A stretch of 18,370 nucleotides of DNA, taken from Verrucomicrobiota bacterium. Lineage in GTDB: Bacteria; Verrucomicrobiota; Verrucomicrobiia; Chthoniobacterales; UBA10450. Where the stretch lies: positions 1 to 18,370 of the forward strand of contig QHOM01000021.1 in the NCBI GenBank assembly GCA_003218785.1. Reading direction: 5' to 3'. The notes below the pieces were generated by a model. That model saw nothing but the letters and a program-made list of their open reading frames with translations, was not told the origin of the DNA and made no database searches. Below are positions 1 to 5,697 of this stretch, piece by piece. The translations under genes and the position numbers were made by a program. Position 1 is the first letter of the stretch, and each line of letters opens with the position of its first letter.

Positions 1-223
1 TCGCGTTCTCACCGATCTTTTCGTGATTACGATGCAAATAGCCGAAGACCGGCTTGAGCCTGCGCACGATCTCGCCTTCCAGCGCGACGTTCATGCGAAA
101 CACCCCATGCGTGGATGGATGCTGCGGTCCCATCGAGACTTCGAGCAGCTCCCCATCGAGCCGCGAACCCATTGTCGTCGGCGGCCGCTCGGCTGGTTCC
201 AGCGTTTGGATAGTGGCGCTCAT
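1..223 (-). CDS. nuoD: NADH-quinone oxidoreductase subunit D, N-terminal part (cut by window edge)
   Basis: Encodes the start of the 49-kDa-type subunit of respiratory complex I, which together with NuoB and NuoC forms the quinone-reducing connection between the peripheral arm and the membrane. Translating the minus strand from the ATG at 221-223 gives MSATIQTLEPAERPPTTMGS, then a segment with MGPQHPSTHGVFR and LKPVFGYLHRNHEKIGEN. MGPQHPSTHGV and the GYLHR.HEKI stretch are hallmarks of NuoD/HoxH-like subunits. About 74 residues are visible and the rest lies beyond position 1. It follows nuoC after a 109-bp spacer that is unusually long for this operon and is filled by an inverted-repeat element. 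No clear Shine-Dalgarno sequence precedes the ATG. Identification is secure from the motif. Confidence 0.93.
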   Translation of the reverse strand, partial: MSATIQTLEPAERPPTTMGSRLDGELLEVSMGPQHPSTHGVFRMNVALEGEIVRRLKPVFGYLHRNHEKIGENA

Positions 224-244
224 GCGAATTGCGAAGTCAAAAAA

Positions 245-330
245 GTTACAAGGGTTACATCGTTACAATGGCAGACGCGCGGGACCTTTTGTAACCTTGT
301 AACTCTTGTAACATTGCAACGGTTGTAACG
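245..330. repeat. ORF-less remnant or mini version of the four-helix-bundle inverted-repeat element
   Basis: The nuoC-nuoD spacer holds GTTACAA-like units in one orientation on the left (245-267) and at least five TTGTAAC-like units in the other on the right (about 288-329), with a roughly 10-bp GC-rich centre. The left arm shares GGGTTACA..GTTACAA.GGCAGA with the left arm at 1005-1045. The right arm shares 18 identical bases with the arm at 1500-1540. Read on the minus strand in the frame of the four-helix gene, it encodes SYKVTKG, then PAR, then LPL and a stop: the first and last residues of that protein with the middle missing. I infer a deletion derivative or non-autonomous form of the element at 1005-1540. 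Confidence 0.75.
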
Positions 331-332
331 AT

Positions 333-998
333 TCACAGCTTCGCTGTAATTTGTTCCGCGCCGTCCAGTTGCGGTCGCGGCGCATAATGTTGTTTTGCTT
401 TCTCCAGCACATCGTCGTGAGGCGTCGGCTCGTATTCGTAATCGTCGGGTTCGCGATAATCTTTGCGCATCGGATGATCGACAAATTCATCCCACATGAG
501 AATGCGCCGCAGATCTGGATGGCCTTCGAACCGGATGCCGTAGAGATCGAAAATCTCTCGCTCCTGGAGCTCCGCGCTGCGCCAGATTGAGGTCAGCGAC
601 GGCAAGCGCGCTCCGGCTACGCGATCGGCGGTCCGCATTCGAATAATCACCGGACCCTGTTTATGCGTCATCGAGTAAAGGTGATAGACCGCTTCGAGAT
701 AACCCGGAAAATGTTCTTCCGTTGTCTCCGTGACTTCCTTTTCCTCGCCATCGATGAGTTTTTTCACTTTCACAGTCTTTTTCACTGTTCGATCGAGCCA
801 ATCCACGCCGGTCACGTTTGAACAAAAGTCGAATCGCAACGCCGGATCGTCGCGCAGAAACTGCGCGATCGCGGGCGCGTGTTCGTTATCGATCAGAAGC
901 GACGGCTGATTTGCCGGACCCGGATTCGGGACGATGTCGATCTTAGCGCCGGGCACGGCGTCTTCGATGCGCGCTTTGATTTCGTCTAAAGACTCCAT
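333..998 (-). CDS. nuoC: NADH-quinone oxidoreductase subunit C
   Basis: The 30-kDa-type subunit of complex I, part of the peripheral arm that passes electrons from NADH toward quinone at the inner membrane. The 221-residue product has the family signature EREIFDLYGI (residues 146-155), GHPDLRRIL (159-167) and DHPMRKDY (174-181). A lysine- and glutamate-rich stretch at about residues 71-97 looks like an insertion relative to the minimal family and may be lineage-specific. The start is the ATG at 996-998, just after the inverted-repeat arm of the four-helix element, so that element forms the whole upstream spacer. It lies in the order nuoA-nuoB-four-helix gene-nuoC-nuoD on the minus strand. It is not fused to nuoD, unlike in some proteobacteria. 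Confidence 0.95.
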   Translation of the reverse strand: MESLDEIKARIEDAVPGAKIDIVPNPGPANQPSLLIDNEHAPAIAQFLRDDPALRFDFCSNVTGVDWLDRTVKKTVKVKKLIDGEEKEVTETTEEHFPGYLEAVYHLYSMTHKQGPVIIRMRTADRVAGARLPSLTSIWRSAELQEREIFDLYGIRFEGHPDLRRILMWDEFVDHPMRKDYREPDDYEYEPTPHDDVLEKAKQHYAPRPQLDGAEQITAKL

Positions 999-1004
999 CA
1001 GCAG

Positions 1005-1045
1005 GTTACAAGAGATAAAAGGGTTACAAAGTTACAACGGCAGAT
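1005..1045. repeat. Left 41-bp arm of the inverted-repeat element
   Basis: Begins GTTACAAGAG and ends CGGCAGAT. It contains three GTTACAA-like units. It matches the reverse complement of 1500-1540 at 33 of 41 positions and holds the stop codon of the four-helix gene (1032-1034). In nuo mRNA the two arms could pair into a long imperfect stem. Confidence 0.8.
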
Positions 1046-1526
1046 CTTCGAGCGAATCGATGGTCGTTGGAGCTTCGCCATCGGTTTCGCGCACAGAGGA
1101 GGAATGGCTTCGGAGATAGCGTAGGTACCCATTAATCAAGATTAATGCGCACCGAGCTTGCTCTTTCAGCTTGGCCACTTCGTCACTCGGGAGGTATTTC
1201 TCATCGAGACAAACGTTGAGATCGTCGACGAGTTCCTCTAGTGAACCGCGCGAATGAAGAATGAAGCGTATTTGGTCTGGATAATGGAAGCGACCGTGAC
1301 CTTCTGCAATGTTGTTGGTCAACGAAATTGCTGCGCGCCGAATCTGACTCACTAAGTCATACTTCTCGAAGTCAGGCAAGCGGCGCGTCACGCCGTACAT
1401 GACCTTGCGAAACTCACGCGCAGATTTGTAAACTTCCAAATCCTCAAAAGTTTGGAACGAACTTTTCTCGGAATCCGCCCCGCGCTCCAAAGCTGGAGCA
1501 TCTCCCTTTGTAACCTTGTAACTCAT
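1032..1526 (-). CDS. Four-helix-bundle protein, 23S rRNA intervening-sequence (S23) family
   Basis: A 164-residue protein of the family often annotated TIGR02436/PF05635. The conserved core is visible: FEDLEVYKSA (27-36), QIRRAAISLTNNIAEGHGR (61-79), RGSLEEL (93-99) and a final helix near 115-140. Members are small helical bundles. Some are encoded in 23S rRNA intervening sequences, and a relative (Avd) works with diversity-generating retroelements; the general biochemical role is not established. The N-terminal MSYKVTKG and C-terminal LPL are encoded by the flanking inverted repeats rather than by the conserved core, as is part of the 23-residue leader. The gene is on the same strand as nuo and is probably co-transcribed. 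It has no known link to complex I, so I regard it as element cargo. Confidence 0.9.
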   Translation of the reverse strand: MSYKVTKGDAPALERGADSEKSSFQTFEDLEVYKSAREFRKVMYGVTRRLPDFEKYDLVSQIRRAAISLTNNIAEGHGRFHYPDQIRFILHSRGSLEELVDDLNVCLDEKYLPSDEVAKLKEQARCALILINGYLRYLRSHSSSVRETDGEAPTTIDSLEDLPL

Positions 1527-1540
1527 TTAACTTTTTTAAC
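1500..1540. repeat. Right 41-bp arm of the inverted-repeat element
   Basis: On the minus strand it begins GTTAAAAAAGTTAAATGAG, giving the four-helix start codon (1524-1526), and runs through GTTACAAGGTTACAAAGGG. It also includes the TAA stop of nuoB (1536-1538). Its inner two units are best conserved; the outer ones have drifted to GTTAAA. Confidence 0.8.
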
Positions 1541-2159
1541 TCTGCCTTTCAATCTTCGCTGGATGGAACACATCCCGATTTGCCGGCGGCTCCAAATCGT
1601 GCTCGCCAAATGATGGCACCGGGAATTCGCTCGGTTCCGCCGGATCGAGATGCTCGGCCCTGCTCGCGCCCGTCAGTTTTTGACTGTCGATCTTGCGCTG
1701 CAGTTCCATGAAAGCGTGCAGCAACGCTTCTGGCCGCGGGGGGCAACCGGGAATATAAACATCAACCGGAATGTAACGGTCGATTCCTTTGAGCACGTTA
1801 TAGCCTTGCTTAAAAGGCCCGCCGGAAATGGCGCACGCCCCCATCGAAATCACGTATTTTGGATCGGGCATCTGGTTGTAGAGCCGGACGATTTGCGGCG
1901 CCATTTTTTTCGTCACCGTGCCGGCGACAATCATAAGATCTGCCTGACGCGGCGATGGCCGGAAAACTTCGCCGCCAAACCGCGCAATATCGTAGCGCGA
2001 GGCGGCAGTTGCGATCATCTCGATCGCGCAGCAGGCGAGCCCAAATTGCAGCGGCCAAATCGAGTTCTTGCGTCCCCAGTTGTAAAGCTCCTGCATCGAA
2101 GTCACCCAGACTCCCTGTCGTTGCAGTTCATTGCGAAGCGCCTCGTCGATTTCGCTCAT
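1536..2159 (-). CDS. nuoB: NADH-quinone oxidoreductase subunit B
   Basis: The complex I subunit that carries the terminal [4Fe-4S] cluster N2, the direct electron donor to quinone. The 207-residue protein shows the cluster ligands: the tandem cysteines in GLACCAIEM (C43, C44), the cysteine in MGACAISGG (C109) and that in YIPGCPPRPEA (C139). The fold core ends near residue 160. The tail rich in proline and glutamate (about 165-207) is longer than in E. coli NuoB and is of unknown use. The last codons and TAA overlap the outer end of the inverted-repeat arm of the four-helix element, so the element lies directly against the gene. Upstream, 48 bp separate it from nuoA. Confidence 0.96.
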   Translation of the reverse strand: MSEIDEALRNELQRQGVWVTSMQELYNWGRKNSIWPLQFGLACCAIEMIATAASRYDIARFGGEVFRPSPRQADLMIVAGTVTKKMAPQIVRLYNQMPDPKYVISMGACAISGGPFKQGYNVLKGIDRYIPVDVYIPGCPPRPEALLHAFMELQRKIDSQKLTGASRAEHLDPAEPSEFPVPSFGEHDLEPPANRDVFHPAKIERQS

Positions 2160-2164
2160 CGTTT

Positions 2165-2184
2165 CCGTTGCAACAATGTAACCC
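2165..2184. repeat. Partial GTTACAA-type motif between nuoA and nuoB
   Basis: On the minus strand the spacer reads GGGTTACATTGTTGCAACGG, close to the arm of the nuoC-nuoD element (GGGTTACATCGTTACAATGG). It is a single arm without a partner, so it may be a decayed solo repeat or an independent copy. Confidence 0.5.
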
Positions 2185-2207
2185 TTTTGGCGCTTTTAAC
2201 TACCGCG

Positions 2208-2582
2208 TTAGCGAGCCCAATTTAAGCAGCCCTTTCCCCAAGCCCAGACGAGACCTTCAATCAGGAGCAAGAGGAAAACCAATATCGCGACGAACGCCCC
2301 GACGGGCAAACCCGTGAAGGCCACCGCAAATGGCACCAGGAAAATCGCTTCCACGTCGAAGATCAGAAAAATGATGGCATAAAGATAATACTGCGACCGA
2401 AACTGGATCTGTGCTTCGCCAATTGACTCGACTCCGCATTCGTAAATGGCATTTTTTTGGGCGCCCGGCTTTGGCGGCTGGAAAAATCGTCGCCAGAGCC
2501 AGGCCAGCGCCAGCGGGATCAATGGGAAAACCAACGCGACGCCGACGAAAATGACGATGAACAAATAGGGATTGGGAGTCAT
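2208..2582 (-). CDS. nuoA: NADH-quinone oxidoreductase subunit A
   Basis: A small membrane subunit of complex I that sits where the peripheral arm meets the membrane near the quinone cavity. The 124-residue product has three hydrophobic segments (about 7-29, 66-89 and 93-114). It has the family hallmarks YECGVES (residues 47-53, conserved Cys49) in the loop and FLIFDVE (72-78) with the conserved acidic pair. Length is usual for the family. It is the first nuo gene in the operon. The DUF2442 gene ends only 33 bp upstream on the same strand, so either a promoter sits inside that gene or transcription reads through from the DUF pair. Confidence 0.95.
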   Translation of the reverse strand: MTPNPYLFIVIFVGVALVFPLIPLALAWLWRRFFQPPKPGAQKNAIYECGVESIGEAQIQFRSQYYLYAIIFLIFDVEAIFLVPFAVAFTGLPVGAFVAILVFLLLLIEGLVWAWGKGCLNWAR

Positions 2583-2615
2583 GAGATTTATAGCCTGCTG
2601 TGCCAGAACATGATC

Positions 2616-2927
2616 CTAATGGGTGCTTGTGTTCGCGGAGACATCCTCCCACCTCGCGGCCGCCTTTTTGAATGCAGGTTCGTGTTCAGGCCAATCATGC
2701 AATATGGTTGGATCGAAATCAGCCCCTGAAGGCCACACCAATGTCCGTACCTCGGGATCGATGCTAACCCGCGCAAACTCCTCGGGATCGCGCAATGGCC
2801 CAAAAAGCTCTCCACGAAGGATCGGCTCAAAATTGATCGTACGCGAGACACCGTCCTCGAAGCGGACGCGCAAAGTGTAAGGCGCTGTTTGTTCGCAACC
2901 AGTGACGCGATGAATCGAGTGTTGCAT
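2616..2927 (-). CDS. DUF2442-family protein
   Basis: A 103-residue soluble protein starting MQHSIHRVTGCEQTAPYTLRV, with the DUF2442 pattern in which a beta-rich N-terminal part (residues 15-35, LRVRFEDGVSRTINF) is followed by LFGPLRDPEEFARVSIDPEVRTLVWPSGADFDP (given here only to mark residues 41-73). The motif of a tryptophan-proline-serine-Gly-Ala-Asp-Phe-Asp-Pro run is typical. The molecular function of the family is unknown. It often lies beside DUF4160 genes, as here with a 9-bp gap, and such pairs have been suggested to be toxin-antitoxin-like; that is not shown by this sequence. The C-terminal 20 or so residues extend beyond the usual domain. Placement directly before nuoA is probably incidental. 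Confidence 0.85.
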   Translation of the reverse strand: MQHSIHRVTGCEQTAPYTLRVRFEDGVSRTINFEPILRGELFGPLRDPEEFARVSIDPEVRTLVWPSGADFDPTILHDWPEHEPAFKKAAARWEDVSANTSTH

Positions 2928-2936
2928 CCCGGCATT

Positions 2937-3206
2937 TTACCGCAAAGGATCAACCGGTGCAGGTCTTTTTCCGTTCCGCAGCAATTCCCAATCGGCTAGT
3001 AGTTCGGCTTGATGCAATTCGGCCCAAGCCTCAACTAAGCGCTGCTGGCGTTGCGGCATTGAGCCGCTTAAAAGCGAAACAGGCGACACGGAGAAGACAG
3101 TGACATTCTCTTGATAATATGCGTGAAAGTGAGCTGTATGATGACGCTCCGTTGGCTCGGAAAACATTCGAATAATGATTCCGTAGAACCGCGAAATTTC
3201 CGGCAC
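2937..3206 (-). CDS. DUF4160-family protein
   Basis: An 89-residue protein reading MPEISRFYGIIIRMF with the first residue from a GTG codon at 3204-3206, followed by HHTAHFHAYY (22-31). The PEISRFYGI...F...HFHA.Y pattern defines DUF4160. The histidine cluster is conserved in the family, and its role is unknown. The start is fixed by this family-typical N-terminus. No strong ribosome binding site is visible before the GTG. It is immediately upstream of the DUF2442 gene on the same strand and almost certainly forms a two-gene unit with it. A toxin-antitoxin role is a suggestion from genomic pairing, not from residues visible here. Confidence 0.87.
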   Translation of the reverse strand: MPEISRFYGIIIRMFSEPTERHHTAHFHAYYQENVTVFSVSPVSLLSGSMPQRQQRLVEAWAELHQAELLADWELLRNGKRPAPVDPLR

Positions 3207-3329
3207 AATCCAGATTTTGATTGATCAGGCGTTGCTTTCCAAGCAAAAGCAAATCTACCAGAATTCTACAACTGCTCGATCGATCTTGCGCGGGTTCGGC
3301 TCGGCAGATAAACAAAGCGGCTGTCAGAA

Positions 3330-3887
3330 TTATTTCTCTTCATTCGCCGATTTTCGGCTGAACCATTTCCGCTTTTTCGGCTTCGGTTCTTCCGCCGGCG
3401 GCGCCGTCGGTTCCTCTTCTTTCGTCGCTGGTTCTTCTGGTTTGCGCGCGGGTTCCTTTTGTTTTGCGATTGGCTCCGCTTCTTTCCGTTTCGCCTTCTT
3501 TTCTTCCGCCGCTTTTTCCTCGATGAATTGTCCTGCATCCACCCACTCGATGAACGCCATGGCAGCGGAGTCGCTCTTGCGTTGGCCGAGCTTCACAATG
3601 TGCGTGTAACCGCCGTTGCGGTCCGTGGATCTCGGCGCGATGTCGTCGAAGAGTTTCTTGACAGCATTCTTTTGCCGCAATGTCGCCAGGGCAGTCCGGC
3701 GCGCATGAATCGATCCTCTTTTGCCGAGGGTGACCATCTTTTCCGCGAGCGGTCGAACCGCCTTGGCTTTGGCCAGCGTTGTTTTGATGCGTTGATGTTC
3801 GATCAATGAGCAAATCTGATTCGCCAGCAGCGCTTTGCGGTGCTCGGCCGTGCGGCCGAGCTTGATCGTCTTTTTCTGGTGCCTCAT
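3330..3887 (-). CDS. rplQ: Large ribosomal subunit protein bL17 with long charged C-terminal tail
   Basis: Protein L17 of the 50S subunit. The first ~120 residues are standard: MRHQKKTIKLGRTAEHRKAL (1-20), ICSLIEHQRIKTTLAKAKAVRP (25-46 by position), and a C-terminal GGYTHIVKLGQRKSDSA segment near 92-108. The family normally ends at about 115-130 residues, but here it runs to 185. The extra ~60 residues are rich in Lys, Glu, Ala and Pro (for example KEPARKPEEPATKEEEPTA) and end in a basic KKRKWFSRKS patch. The tail has no recognisable domain and is probably disordered on the ribosome surface. It follows rpoA by 33 bp, the usual rpoA-rplQ order. Confidence 0.95.
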   Translation of the reverse strand: MRHQKKTIKLGRTAEHRKALLANQICSLIEHQRIKTTLAKAKAVRPLAEKMVTLGKRGSIHARRTALATLRQKNAVKKLFDDIAPRSTDRNGGYTHIVKLGQRKSDSAAMAFIEWVDAGQFIEEKAAEEKKAKRKEAEPIAKQKEPARKPEEPATKEEEPTAPPAEEPKPKKRKWFSRKSANEEK

Positions 3888-3920
3888 GACGCGCCGACCA
3901 TGGTTTGACGGATCGAAGAA

Positions 3921-4958
3921 TTATTCTTTGGCAGCAGACTCATTCGGGCTGGCACCATCACCGCTTGCCGGCAGGTCCACAAGGCCCGGATCGAATTTCA
4001 TTCCCAGACTCAAACCAAGGTGTTGCAGTTTGTCTTTGATTTCGTTGAGCGATTTCTTGCCGAAATTGCGATACTTCAGCATCTCGGCCTCGGTTTTTTG
4101 AGCAAGCTGCCCGACGGTGGTGATGTTCGCGTTGTTCAAACAATTCGCAGCCCGCACGCTAAGCTCGATCTCATTTACACTCATGTTGAGCAGTTTCTTG
4201 AGCTTCAGATTTTCCTCGCTCACACCAGCCGGCGTCTCGTCGAATTCGATCACCTCCTCGTTGAAATTCACGAATACATCGAGGTGATGCCGCAGAATCG
4301 CCGAGGCTTGGAGCAATGCGTCATCCGGTGTCAGGCGTCCGTCGGTCCAGACTTCGAGAATGAGTTTGTCGTAATCGGTGCGCTGACCGACACGGGTATT
4401 CTCGACTGCGTACTTGACGCGCGTGACTGGTGAAAAGATCGAGTCGATTGGGATTAAGCCGATCGCTTGATCGGGGCGTTTGTTTTCATCGCCGGTAGCA
4501 AAACCACGACCGACACGCACTTCGAGCTCGGCGTCAAATTTATGTTTCTTGTCGAGCGTGCAAATCACCTGCTTGGGATTGAGCACGTCGTAGCCTTGCA
4601 CCACCTGAATGTCACCGGCAGTGATTTCGCCCCCCTTATTTACAGTCAGAGAAAGCTTCCTCGGTTCATGATCGTCGGCCTTAAATTTCACTTTCTTGAG
4701 GTTGAGGACGATATCGGTCACGTCCTCCACCACGCCCGGAAGAGTGGCGAACTCATGTTGTGCGCCGGTAATTTTTACCGCAGTGATGGCCGCGCCTTCC
4801 AACGAGGAAAGCAGAACGCGCCGGAGCGAATTTCCGACCGTGTGGCCATAGCCGGCTTCAAACGGCTCGGCGGTGAACTTGGCGTAAGTGTCTGTGGCTG
4901 TGCTCTCGTCTTTGACGAGGGTCTTCGGCATTTCAAAACGACCGTAACGGATTGGCAT
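3921..4958 (-). CDS. rpoA: DNA-directed RNA polymerase subunit alpha
   Basis: Alpha subunit that dimerises to nucleate RNA polymerase assembly and contacts promoter UP elements and activators. The N-terminal domain (about 1-235) contains AEPFEAGYGHTVGNSLRRVL, the dimerisation and beta-contact segment (30-49). The linker is near 236-255. The C-terminal domain (about 256-322) has ELSVRAANCLNNANI with the DNA-contact arginine equivalent at R269 and the helix-hairpin-helix segment FGKKSLNEIKDKL. Length 345 is slightly above E. coli (329) because of a 20-residue tail. In most bacteria rpsD, rpsK and rpsM precede rpoA; here the upstream region is a repeat-filled gap and then an unrelated operon, so rpoA-rplQ appear separated from the main ribosomal cluster. 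Confidence 0.97.
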   Translation of the reverse strand: MPIRYGRFEMPKTLVKDESTATDTYAKFTAEPFEAGYGHTVGNSLRRVLLSSLEGAAITAVKITGAQHEFATLPGVVEDVTDIVLNLKKVKFKADDHEPRKLSLTVNKGGEITAGDIQVVQGYDVLNPKQVICTLDKKHKFDAELEVRVGRGFATGDENKRPDQAIGLIPIDSIFSPVTRVKYAVENTRVGQRTDYDKLILEVWTDGRLTPDDALLQASAILRHHLDVFVNFNEEVIEFDETPAGVSEENLKLKKLLNMSVNEIELSVRAANCLNNANITTVGQLAQKTEAEMLKYRNFGKKSLNEIKDKLQHLGLSLGMKFDPGLVDLPASGDGASPNESAAKE

Positions 4959-4962
4959 ATCT

Positions 4963-5046
4963 AATTTTCGAATGTCGATTTTCGATTGGCGATTGAAGAC
5001 CGGCTGCGGCCAGACAATCGAAATTCGAAAATCTTAAATCGAAATT
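4963..5046. repeat. AT-rich imperfect palindrome upstream of rpoA
   Basis: A left arm (4963-4988, AATTTTCGAATGTCGATTTT and on) is answered by a right arm (5015-5046, CAATCGAAATTCGAAAAT and on) around a GC-rich centre with CGGCTGCGGCC. Units of TCGATTTTCGA type recur. It occupies the space immediately upstream of the rpoA start codon. It looks like a dispersed intergenic repeat rather than a gene. A role in rpoA expression is possible but not shown. Confidence 0.6.
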
Positions 5047-5184
5047 CCTCCAAGCGCCGGGTTCCCCCTGGCGAGTGCGGTTTCACATCCAGCGACAGAA
5101 ACCCAGGGACCAACGGCGCAACTTCAAAAACTCGCTGCGGAGGATAAATCAACATTACGTCGCACGAAATGCAAGTCGCATTTG

Positions 5185-5255
5185 TTGGGAGGGCGGCGAC
5201 CGCCAGGCGCCGACTCTGTGTTGAAACGGACGGCCCTGCGGTCCGTCCCTACCAA
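5185..5255. repeat. REP/BIME-like paired hairpin
   Basis: Bounded by TTGGGAGGG (5185-5193) and CCCTACCAA (5247-5255), which are near inverse. Inside are two hairpin modules: GGACGGACC...GGCCGTCC read on the minus strand after a GTAG foot, and GGCGGCGACCGCC on the plus strand. It sits directly after the stop codon of the TPM gene and may act as an mRNA end structure. Confidence 0.6.
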
Positions 5256-5693
5256 TCACGTTTCCACAATCTCGTCCCGCGATTCATTAGAAGATCTGGA
5301 TTTTTTCGGAAAATACGTGGCCAGCAATTTGCCGATCTCCTCAACGGCTTCGACGATAGCATGGCTAAATTTTTCGTTTTGAAAATGCGTGCGCATCACA
5401 TCGACAACTCGCTGCCAGAATTCCTCGCCGCATTTCTCGTGAATCGCTTTGTCGCCGACCACGGCAAATTTATGCGCGCGGGGCGCGACGAAAATAAGCA
5501 CGGCATTGCGCTCGCTTGTCTTGTGCATGCCGAGCCGGTGAAATTTCTTCTGGGCAGCAGTCAGCGGATCGGCATTCAACTTGCCGCGCTGAATGTAAAC
5601 GCGAATCTGGCCGGACGTTTTTGATTCCGCTTCACGAATCACCTGCACGATCCGGTCGTGCTCGAGCTTGCTCAGGAATTCTTTCGTTCGCAT
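5256..5693 (-). CDS. Small TPM-domain protein
   Basis: A 145-residue soluble protein containing a TPM-phosphatase-type domain (PF04536 superfamily) without signal peptide or membrane segment. Recognisable parts are MRTKEFLSKLEHDRIVQVI (1-19), AESKTSGQIRVYIQRG (21-36) and ERNAVLIFVAPRAHKFAVVG (60-79), followed by a helical tail. The ATG at 5691-5693 was chosen because it opens the conserved domain and lies 4 bp after the stop of the preceding TPM gene; a longer reading frame upstream is only the other strand of the Gly-rich tail of that gene. The TPM fold is used by membrane-assembly and repair factors, and a phosphatase role is not certain for bacterial members. Third gene of the lemA operon. 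Confidence 0.85.
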   Translation of the reverse strand: MRTKEFLSKLEHDRIVQVIREAESKTSGQIRVYIQRGKLNADPLTAAQKKFHRLGMHKTSERNAVLIFVAPRAHKFAVVGDKAIHEKCGEEFWQRVVDVMRTHFQNEKFSHAIVEAVEEIGKLLATYFPKKSRSSNESRDEIVET

Positions 5694-5697
5694 TTCG

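Larger units (their letters stand above)
1005..1540 (-). mobile_element. Inverted-repeat element carrying a four-helix-bundle gene inside the nuo operon
   Basis: A 536-bp unit between nuoB and nuoC is bounded by 41-bp inverted repeats at 1005-1045 and 1500-1540. Aligned without gaps, 33 of 41 positions match. The arms are made of GTTACAA-like heptamers. The only gene inside is a PF05635-type four-helix-bundle protein whose ATG and stop codon both lie in the arms. The outer end of the right arm also contains the stop codon of nuoB. In spirochaetes and Coxiella, intervening sequences in 23S rRNA have the same plan: inverted repeats around a four-helix S23-type ORF. By analogy I infer a mobile, intervening-sequence-like element, here in an mRNA. 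No transposase or direct target duplication was seen, so mobility is unproven. Confidence 0.65.

Noticed and set aside
263..490. 75-codon minus-strand frame over the nuoC-nuoD gap as an independent gene
   Set aside because: Most of it is the nuoC 3' end in another frame; only the last ~15 codons are meaningful, as the remnant of the four-helix gene termini.
1032..1526. Four-helix gene as the Avd partner of a diversity-generating retroelement
   Set aside because: No reverse transcriptase, template repeat or variable repeat was seen in the window.
3217..3609. 130-codon plus-strand frame over rplQ
   Set aside because: It is antisense to the low-complexity bL17 tail; the Ser/Ala/Phe-rich composition reflects that.
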